This document shows, piece by piece, positions 5,464 to 11,045 of a DNA stretch of 11,045 bases. The position numbers were made by a program, and so were the translations under genes. The notes beneath the pieces were generated by a model. That model made no database searches. It saw only the letters and a list, made by a program, of their open reading frames with translations, and was not told where the DNA came from. This DNA is from Chitinophagales bacterium (GTDB taxonomy: Bacteria > Bacteroidota > Bacteroidia > Chitinophagales > UBA2359): positions 4,980 to 16,024 of the forward strand of contig JAHDIA010000045.1 in assembly GCA_020631035.1 (NCBI GenBank), in the 5' to 3' direction. The first letter of the stretch is position 1. Every line of letters begins with the position of its first letter.

Positions 5464-6636
5464 TTAATTCCCTCTTAGAATTTCACGGGCGATGACGATT
5501 TTCTGGATTTCGGAAGTACCTTCGCCTATGGTACACAGCTTAGAATCTCGATAGAATTTCTCTACTGGAAATTCTTTGGTATAGCCATAGCCACCGAATA
5601 CTTGAACGGCATCGGTTGAGATTTGAACCGCAATTTCGGAAGTATAGTACTTGGCAATAGCCGAGAGTTTGGTTACTTTTTCACCTTTGTTTTTGAGGTC
5701 GGCAGCTTTCATTGTCAACAATTCACCTGCTTGGATTTTGGTTGCCATATCTGCCAATTTGAAACCAATACCTTGGAAGTGTGCAATGGGTTTTCCAAAC
5801 TGCTCTCTTTCTTTGGCGTATTGAACCGATGCTTCGTAGGCTCCTTTGGCGATTCCCAAGCCCAATGAGGCGATGGAAATACGGCCACCGTCGAGGATTT
5901 TCATTGCTTGGATGAATCCAGCCCCTACTTCGCCCAATACATTTTCTTCGGGAATGCGGCAATCTTCAAAAATAACCTCTGCTGTTTCGGAGCAGCGCAT
6001 ACCCAATTTGTTTTCTTTTTTACCAGCTTTGAGTCCTGGTGTGCCTCTTTCGACTACGAAGGCGGTCATACCATGTGAGTCGAGCAATTCACCTGTACGG
6101 GCAATCACTACAACGACATCGCTTGATTTACCGTGTGTAATCCAACATTTGGTTCCATTGAGGACCCATTCGTTGCCCTCTTTCTGAGCGACACATTTCA
6201 TACGCATGGCGTCAGAACCTGTGTTGGGTTCGGTCAATGCCCACGCCCCAATGTGTTCTGCTGTTGCCAATTTGGGCAGGTATTTTTTCTTTTGTGCCTC
6301 GTTGCCAAACATTAAAATGTGGTTGGTACAAAGCGAATTGTGAGCTGCAAGCGATAAGCCCACCGAACCGCATACTTTGGCAACTTCTACAATGGTGGTT
6401 ACATACTCAAAATAGCTCAATCCTGCTCCTCCATATTCTTCAGGAACGAGTACACCCATCATTCCCAATTTGCCCATTTCACGGAATACCTCAACAGGGA
6501 ACACTTGGCTTTCGTCCCACTCCATTACGTGTGGGCGGATGTTTTTTTCGGCAAAGTCTCTGACCATCTGTTGAATCATCAATTGATTTTCAGAGGGGTT
6601 AAAACTTAAACTTGAAGGTGATGCTTCTGTAACCAT
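5464..6636 (-). CDS. Acyl-CoA dehydrogenase (short/branched-chain type)
   Basis: The 390-residue product is full length for a soluble FAD-dependent acyl-CoA dehydrogenase, which forms the trans-2 double bond in acyl-CoA thioesters and passes electrons to electron-transfer flavoprotein. The N-terminal helical domain runs to about 125. The first family signature is ALTEPNTGSD (133-142), in the beta domain that contacts flavin. The arginine helix region (AKEREQFGKPIAHFQGIGFK, 274-293) is typical. The second signature is QVFGGYGYTKEFPVEKFYRD (345-364), followed by IGEGTSEIQ, in which Glu372 sits at the catalytic-base position of the short/medium-chain enzymes. Sequence alone does not separate butyryl-, branched-chain or glutaryl-type substrates. 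There is no signal peptide. It is transcribed alone, with a promoter at 6695-6727 and a terminator at 5236-5267. A role in fatty-acid or branched amino-acid breakdown is expected. Confidence 0.95.
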   Translation of the reverse strand: MVTEASPSSLSFNPSENQLMIQQMVRDFAEKNIRPHVMEWDESQVFPVEVFREMGKLGMMGVLVPEEYGGAGLSYFEYVTTIVEVAKVCGSVGLSLAAHNSLCTNHILMFGNEAQKKKYLPKLATAEHIGAWALTEPNTGSDAMRMKCVAQKEGNEWVLNGTKCWITHGKSSDVVVVIARTGELLDSHGMTAFVVERGTPGLKAGKKENKLGMRCSETAEVIFEDCRIPEENVLGEVGAGFIQAMKILDGGRISIASLGLGIAKGAYEASVQYAKEREQFGKPIAHFQGIGFKLADMATKIQAGELLTMKAADLKNKGEKVTKLSAIAKYYTSEIAVQISTDAVQVFGGYGYTKEFPVEKFYRDSKLCTIGEGTSEIQKIVIAREILRGN

Positions 6637-6694
6637 TGTATGTAGTTTTTTATATTTTTTTTATTCTAAACTAATGAGTGTTAGTTTGACAGTG

Positions 6695-6727
6695 CAAAAT
6701 TATAGGGTTTTTCTGTATATTTTACAA
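6695..6727 (-). promoter_or_regulatory. Bacteroidota-type promoter for the acyl-CoA dehydrogenase
   Basis: On the minus strand TAATTTTGC (reverse complement of 6694-6702) matches the -7 consensus TAnnTTTG, including the following pyrimidine. TTG (reverse complement of 6725-6727) lies 22 bp upstream as a -33 element, slightly wide of the usual spacing. Transcription should begin near 6688, leaving about 50 bases of leader. Confidence 0.5.
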
Positions 6728-6770
6728 GTTTAGGGTACAAATTGTTTGGAGAATGAAAGAAAAGCACATA

Positions 6771-6805
6771 AAAAAGCGCAGTACTGTGTGTTCAGTTGGC
6801 TGCGC
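6771..6805 (-). terminator. Intrinsic terminator reading on the minus strand
   Basis: GCGCAG (6776-6781) and CTGCGC (6800-6805) are perfect complements. On the minus strand the stem is followed by TTTTT (reverse complement of 6771-6775). It lies about 490 bp past the stop of the large minus-strand gene and just before the dehydrogenase promoter, so it probably insulates the two transcripts. Confidence 0.6.
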
Positions 6806-6987
6806 CTTTGTAATAATTAACAACTCCCATTGAAATCCATTTTGTTGTTGTCAGATATTTTAAGTTTGCTGTTTTAATGGGCTTTGTTTAGGTTTCTCTA
6901 TGTTTTGTGTCTTTTAGAGATACAAGGGCGGTCTTGGTTTCGGGTTTTGATGAATTTTTATTTTTTGCATAGGAAGTAATTTTATTT

Positions 6988-7002
6988 AAAGGTGTTACCT
7001 TT
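6988..7002. repeat. Palindromic site AAAGGTGTTACCTTT
   Basis: AAAGGT and ACCTTT are perfect inverted arms around GTT. The same 15-base pattern recurs 54 bp later with one base changed. It lies roughly 300 bp upstream of the dehydrogenase promoter, far for an operator, so a dispersed palindromic unit is at least as likely. Confidence 0.5.
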
Positions 7003-7041
7003 TTAAAGTTTCTTTAAAAAAACAGAAGTTACTATTCCTTT

Positions 7042-7056
7042 AAAGGTGTCACCTTT
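7042..7056. repeat. Perfect palindromic site AAAGGTGTCACCTTT
   Basis: AAAGGTG and CACCTTT form seven-base inverted arms around a single T. The site ends 6 bp before the dispersed repeat copy at 7063 and may be part of that element's border. The symmetry is exact; the role is unknown. Confidence 0.55.
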
Positions 7057-7062
7057 TCTTTT

Positions 7063-7159
7063 GGGGCAGCGTGTGTGGTACTAGGCTACGTCTTGGTCTG
7101 GTTAACCAGCGCATGCTTTGGGCTGCGTTTTAGAGTGTATCCATCCGCTCTTCCTACGC
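7063..7159 (-). repeat. Dispersed ~98-bp intergenic repeat, copy 2 (inverted)
   Basis: Read on the minus strand this is the second copy of the repeat at 89-186: GCGTAGGAAGAGCGGATGGA at the start, then ATGCGCTGGTTAACC after a diverged 24-base middle, and CTGCCCC at the end. The two copies differ in length by one base. It abuts the 130-bp inverted repeat on one side and a perfect palindrome on the other. No protein is encoded. Confidence 0.7.
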
Positions 7160-7164
7160 TTTTT

Positions 7165-7294
7165 GTCTGAACCGTGATTTCTAGGATTAATTAGATTACT
7201 TGATTTTTGGATTCTGGAATGACCCAAATCATCCAATGTGTATAAATCAAAAAAATCCTTTCATCCTACAAATCAAGATAATCAGGGTTCAGAC
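7165..7294. repeat. 130-bp imperfect inverted repeat with GTCTGAACC ends
   Basis: GTCTGAACC (7165-7173) and GGTTCAGAC (7286-7294) are perfect 9-base inverted ends. The arms stay partly complementary inward: both sides, read in from the ends, carry TGATT, AGGAT and TTGATTT in that order. Sequences of this style, with GTCTGAACC ends and GATT-rich arms, are, to my recollection, dispersed after genes in Bacteroidota genomes. It begins 4 bp after the large gene's stop and could act as a 3' hairpin for that transcript. Confidence 0.65.
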
Positions 7295-7298
7295 TATT

Positions 7299-10200
7299 TT
7301 AATGTTGCACCACCAACTTCCCCGTTCGAACCACCTCCCCTACTTGCCATTCGTAAAAATAGATTCCGTTTGCCCATTGGCTGGTGTTGAGGGTTTGGAG
7401 TTGCGTTCCTTTGGCAATTGCTATATTTTGTAGCAAGCGACCGCTTGGGTTGTACACTTGTAGGATGCTTGCTTGGGTGGCATTGGTAGTCAATTGTACG
7501 AATTGGTCGGCTGGGTTGGGATAGGAGCTGATGTTTGCCTCCCCTACTCTAGTTCTTTGGACAGCAATGACTTTCGACATTTCTAGTGTTCCATCCTTGT
7601 CTACTTGGTCTAAGCGGTAATAAGCTGTTTCTGCTGTTGTTTTGTCTAGGAAGGAATAGTCTTGACGGGTGTTGCTGTTTCCTGCTGCTGTTACTCGACC
7701 AATTTGTTCGAATGTTTCTCCATCTAGCGATTGCATAAGATTGAAGTGGCTACTGTTTTTTTCTGTGGCAGTAGTCCATTTAAGTAAATTGCCTCTTGTT
7801 TGGGCTTCGCCAGCAAAGCTCAATAGTGTTACTTCTGTACTTCTACAGTCCAACATATTTTGTTCCAATACTTTGAAACAGTATGGATGATCTACAACAG
7901 AAACAGTATAGGAAAAGCTGGATGCATTGTCGAACATTCCTGCATAATAAGGTCCTGTAACAGCTGTTGCAACAGTGTTTCCTGTAATATTGTCAACTAT
8001 TTCGTAGCCGTTTTCGCCTGGGTTGCCTCCCTCAAATAACAGTATCACTTCAAAAAATTCCCAGTAAGGAGGAACATCACAGCGTATGTCAGCCATTGCA
8101 ATAAAATCTTGGCATTCGCTTTCCATCTCAAAGTACTCTTCATTTATTCTGTTTTGAGTTACATTGGTGATGATGGGTGGATTGAAATCGAAGAAAATGG
8201 CTGCTTCGTTTTCGATGAGGGTTCCATCTGGATTGCCTTCTTTTTGCTGGATGGTGAACTTAAAGAATCCATTGCTTGCCGCTTCGTTGACATTGCTATC
8301 GGGAAGGTAAATATCCTCAAAACGCCATTCGACCAAGCGATCTTCTAGGATGTGGAAGGTGTAGGGGTGACTGGCTGCTCCTAGTTCGATAGTGGTCAAA
8401 TCAAGGTGTTCAGAGATGCGGTCTTGGACGACTACATTGTAAGCTGTGTCGGTTCCTGTGTTTTGGAATCGGATGCGGTACTCCAATTGGTCTTCGGCAC
8501 GGATGTAGTGTTGGTCAGTTAATCCTTCGGGAGTGACTGCTTTGTCGTTAGGGTCGTAGGAACCAATATTGGCAATACAATCCAAGTCTTCAAAAGGAGC
8601 AGTGTCATTTTGAGGGTAAGTGGTGTAGTAGCCCACTGTGTATTCTTCAAAGTTGCTGGCTCCGCAACCTTCGATGGCAGCTGATACTCTTTGGCTGTAG
8701 GGATGCCCATCGGTTTGTTCTACTTCGACATAATAGGTTGAGCCTGTTGCTTTGAATTTAAAAGTAATTTCTTCCATTGCTTCCAATTGAACATCAAAAA
8801 TGGAGAGTAGGATATTGTCTTCCATTAAAGTAGACCTGGTAGCATAGTTCATATCTTCTCCTTGGTTGATGATTCTAAACTCTATGCTGTCTCCTAGACA
8901 AAAAGCTTCTACTTCTAGATTTGACTGATCCCAAAGGGGATCAAGTGGCAAACAGAGGGAGTCGGGGTAGATGTGTGCTTCTACACAGTGGGTTTGTCCC
9001 AAAATGACTTCGTTGCAAGCTAAATTGGTATAGATTGGAAAACTAGCACAGCTTCCTGCCTCCACCGTTCCCAAGTTAAAAGTATATAGGTTGAGATCGG
9101 GGTCTACATTGCTCCAAGCGATGGCACTGCTATCTATGTTGATGAACTCATCAAATGCGATTTCGATGTAGGCATTTTCTGCGGCAGTTGTTCCATCGTT
9201 GCAATACTGGACAGTATAAACATTGGAAAAACAAGAACGCAAAAAGGGTGTCGAAATAGAGACGGTCAAAAATGGACAGTCAGTTGTTGCCTCAAAGAAA
9301 AAGTCAAGGCTATCACTTTGGTAGTATTCGTCAAAAGATACAGTGTTGTTGGTATTGCAAGTGGCTATTTCCCAATAGGGGCTGGGTGGGTAAAATTCAA
9401 AGTTGTACAGCCCTGTATCTAGTGCAATGTTGTATGCTCCATTACTGTCAGAATAGCCAAAATATAGTTCACTGCCATCATTGTTGTTGGCTTGAATGAT
9501 GACATTGGACAAAGGAGTGGCTGTATTTTCATTGCAGTCTGCTCCTTCATAAGTTGTACCTTGTACATAATTGGTGAATACTTGCCCCATTGAATCGGTT
9601 TTGACCAACATTATATTGATGTTGTCAGATTCAAAATTATCGGTATCGTAGCCTGATATGATGAAGCCATTGTCATTGGTATGGTCAAGGTGGATACCAT
9701 AGGTAAGCTGTAAGGGAAATGGAAGTGTTTGGTCCCATACTTCGTTTCCTTCTTGATCATATTTGAGTAAGAGTACTTCCCGTTCATCTCCATTTTCAAC
9801 TCTTCCTGTTACGACATAGCCATTGTCAGGAGTGGCAAGAATGCCAAAGCCTTCGCTATTGAGTAGCAATCCATTGGCAATGTCTGAACCAATGCTTCTT
9901 GGGGTTTCCCATAAAAGATCGCCGTTGGGGTCGAGTTGGACGGTGTAGGCTCTGTTGTCTTCTTCAATTGCGTTTTGGGGAAATAAATCGCTTCGAATAC
10001 CTGTTAAGGCTATGTTTCCATTGGGAGCAATGCTTAATTCTCTAAACATATATTCTTGGGTGTCACTTATCCCTATTTGTTGATAACTCCATTCAATGTT
10101 CCCCAAAGTATCTATTTGTAGTGCAAGCCCTTGAATCAGTTCGTTATTCGATATTCCTTCTACATATCCCCAACCACCCAATACTAAAGTTTGATTGGAT

Positions 10201-10850
10201 GTTTCTTCTAAGGCACTGATTCTAGTGTAGTATAATTCGGGAGCAATATCGGTATAATTGATGGTAATTCGGTTGGTTTCATTGCCTTCTAGGTCTAATT
10301 GTACTGCTTCAAAATATTCGCTCGTATTGATGCTGCCAAAGGGAGTTGGGGCACTGCAAATGACCATTAATTCCCCAGTGCTTTGTTGAATGATTTGGCT
10401 ACTGGCATTGGCATTCGTTTCAATAGTATGGTACCACTGTGAGTTGCCCGCTTCATCTATGAGCAATACAAATATTTTATTGGCTTCCCCTGTGGTTGTT
10501 TCTTGTCCTGTGATGGCAAAGTGTCCATTGTCCAATTTTACCAGGTCGGTTACAAAATTGTTTTTGTTCCAAGGGCGATAGATGTTTCGCCATAGTTCAT
10601 TGCCCAATTGATCGGTTTTGAGGGCAAAGATGTTGCTAACAGTGGCATTGTCGGCACCATTGGCTTGGGCGTAGCTGTGTCCACAAAGGAGATAACCATC
10701 GTCGGTGCTTGCGACTAATGGTCCTGCATCATAGGATGAGAGGTCGTAGGTTTGTACCCAACCTTGGGCATTGAGGGCAATGGTGAAAAAACAGAATATT
10801 ATTGTCCAAAATGTGTTTGTTTGGAGGCTCATACGGGTCAGATTTTGCAT
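7299..10850 (-). CDS. Large secreted T9SS protein: seven propeller-like repeats, carboxypeptidase-regulatory-like and DUF7619-like domains
   Basis: This 1183-residue protein begins with a signal peptide (TFWTIIFCFFTIALNAQ, cleavage near 29). ATG at 10832 (Met7) would give a tidier signal peptide than ATG at 10850, so either is possible. Residues about 44-426 hold seven repeats, each pairing a DNGYVVTG-like strand with a D..GNEVW-like strand; the Trp-equivalent position falls near 87, 139, 193, 254, 314, 372 and 426, suggesting a seven-bladed propeller. Residues about 436-500 look like a carboxypeptidase-regulatory-like beta domain (SDSNGAYNIALDTGLYNFEF). About 520-755 is Cys-rich and DUF11-like. 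About 760-900 matches the DUF7619 pattern (GSYDPNDKAVTPEG, YRIRFQNTGTDTAYNVVVQD, AAIFFDFNPPIITN). About 1008-1100 is a fibronectin-like module (LLKWTTATEKNSSHF, YYRLDQVDKDG). About 1108-1183 is a type A sorting domain (YPNPADQFVQL, ANGIYFYEW). It should be an extracellular or surface-bound, adhesin-like protein; no enzyme motif is seen. Confidence 0.92.
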   Translation of the reverse strand: MQNLTRMSLQTNTFWTIIFCFFTIALNAQGWVQTYDLSSYDAGPLVASTDDGYLLCGHSYAQANGADNATVSNIFALKTDQLGNELWRNIYRPWNKNNFVTDLVKLDNGHFAITGQETTTGEANKIFVLLIDEAGNSQWYHTIETNANASSQIIQQSTGELMVICSAPTPFGSINTSEYFEAVQLDLEGNETNRITINYTDIAPELYYTRISALEETSNQTLVLGGWGYVEGISNNELIQGLALQIDTLGNIEWSYQQIGISDTQEYMFRELSIAPNGNIALTGIRSDLFPQNAIEEDNRAYTVQLDPNGDLLWETPRSIGSDIANGLLLNSEGFGILATPDNGYVVTGRVENGDEREVLLLKYDQEGNEVWDQTLPFPLQLTYGIHLDHTNDNGFIISGYDTDNFESDNINIMLVKTDSMGQVFTNYVQGTTYEGADCNENTATPLSNVIIQANNNDGSELYFGYSDSNGAYNIALDTGLYNFEFYPPSPYWEIATCNTNNTVSFDEYYQSDSLDFFFEATTDCPFLTVSISTPFLRSCFSNVYTVQYCNDGTTAAENAYIEIAFDEFINIDSSAIAWSNVDPDLNLYTFNLGTVEAGSCASFPIYTNLACNEVILGQTHCVEAHIYPDSLCLPLDPLWDQSNLEVEAFCLGDSIEFRIINQGEDMNYATRSTLMEDNILLSIFDVQLEAMEEITFKFKATGSTYYVEVEQTDGHPYSQRVSAAIEGCGASNFEEYTVGYYTTYPQNDTAPFEDLDCIANIGSYDPNDKAVTPEGLTDQHYIRAEDQLEYRIRFQNTGTDTAYNVVVQDRISEHLDLTTIELGAASHPYTFHILEDRLVEWRFEDIYLPDSNVNEAASNGFFKFTIQQKEGNPDGTLIENEAAIFFDFNPPIITNVTQNRINEEYFEMESECQDFIAMADIRCDVPPYWEFFEVILLFEGGNPGENGYEIVDNITGNTVATAVTGPYYAGMFDNASSFSYTVSVVDHPYCFKVLEQNMLDCRSTEVTLLSFAGEAQTRGNLLKWTTATEKNSSHFNLMQSLDGETFEQIGRVTAAGNSNTRQDYSFLDKTTAETAYYRLDQVDKDGTLEMSKVIAVQRTRVGEANISSYPNPADQFVQLTTNATQASILQVYNPSGRLLQNIAIAKGTQLQTLNTSQWANGIYFYEWQVGEVVRTGKLVVQH

Positions 10851-10982
10851 TTAGGTTCAAAAATGCTGAAAATTTGGGGTGAATGCAATAACATTTCGGT
10901 ATATTTGTCTAAGGGATTTTGGGGTAAATTTGGCGTAACTATTTGTTTTACAGGGATTTCTTAATTTGTTTGTCTATTTTTT

Positions 10983-11045
10983 AACCACAAAGGACACAAG
11001 AGGACACAAAGGGGATAACCACAAAGAACACAAGAGGACACAAAG
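10983..11045 (+). repeat. 34-nt tandem repeat running off the window
   Basis: A unit starting AACCACAAAGGACACAAGAG at 10983 recurs at 11017 with one base changed over 29 compared bases; the window ends inside the second unit. Each unit itself contains GACACAAAG-like subrepeats. There is no spacer, so it is not a CRISPR array. Short ACACAAAG-type repeats of this kind are seen between genes in various bacteria. Confidence 0.65.

Larger units (their letters stand above)
6637..7298. other. Repeat-rich intergenic region between the two minus-strand genes
   Basis: No gene is seen in these 660 bases. In order they hold the dehydrogenase leader and promoter, a minus-strand terminator (6771-6805), two AAAGGTG palindromes (6988-7002, 7042-7056), an inverted copy of the dispersed repeat (7063-7159), and a 130-bp inverted repeat (7165-7294) that ends 4 bp from the stop codon of the large secreted-protein gene. 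The last three lie end to end, like a nested or composite repeat cluster. Confidence 0.7.

Noticed and set aside
7200..7433. 77-codon plus-strand frame
   Set aside because: Half lies in the inverted repeat and half is antisense to the sorting domain of the large minus-strand protein; it is a shadow.
10873..10907. TTTG and TATATTTG on the plus strand upstream of the large minus-strand gene
   Set aside because: The -7 match is good but it points away from the only gene here, spacing is 23 bp, and no plus-strand gene starts before the window ends; it may serve a gene outside the window.
10983..11045. Possible CRISPR array
   Set aside because: Units are directly adjacent with no unique spacers, and no cas gene is present.
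1..11045. tRNA, rRNA, transposase or integrase genes
   Set aside because: None was recognised on either strand; repeats present have no encoded mobility enzyme in the window.

Overview
The window is AT-rich chromosomal DNA from a member of the Bacteroidota. Two proteins end in Por/type IX secretion (T9SS) type A sorting domains. A third gene encodes a DUF7619-type multidomain surface protein pattern typical of the phylum, and several promoters resemble the Bacteroidota -7 element TAnnTTTG. The domain style (large T9SS proteins, sigma factor paired with a membrane TPR protein, many dispersed intergenic repeats) suggests a Saprospiria-like lineage, but this is inference, since no rRNA or marker gene is present.

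Layout, left to right. 1-297: intergenic DNA with a palindrome and one copy of a ~98-bp dispersed repeat. 298-1640: a two-gene unit made of an ECF-like sigma factor and a single-pass membrane protein with an anti-sigma-like cytoplasmic end and TPR-like outer part. 1835-3382: a secreted T9SS cargo protein. 3383-3651: a perfect 20-nt palindrome and a very strong terminator hairpin. 3652-4317: a DUF2461 protein. 4318-4753: AT-rich leader region. 4754-4909: a 51-residue peptide with a double-glycine leader, which looks like a natural-product (RiPP/bacteriocin-type) precursor with its own promoter and terminator. About 4996-5225: an unusual GC-richer block full of complementary segments, a candidate structured RNA or degraded group II intron piece. 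Minus strand 5464-6636: acyl-CoA dehydrogenase with promoter and terminator. 6637-7298: terminator, two AAAGGTG palindromes, the second copy of the dispersed repeat in inverted orientation, and a 130-bp inverted repeat. Minus strand 7299-10850: a 1183-residue secreted T9SS protein with seven propeller-like repeats. 10851-11045: upstream DNA ending in a 34-nt tandem repeat that runs off the window.

The genes do not form one pathway. The most coherent units are the sigma/anti-sigma-like pair and the orphan GG-leader peptide with the adjoining structured RNA-like block. The peptide is the best candidate for something undescribed: no modifying enzyme or transporter is encoded in the window, so its partners, if any, lie elsewhere. 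The intergenic regions are dense in dispersed and palindromic repeats, which is the second theme of the window.
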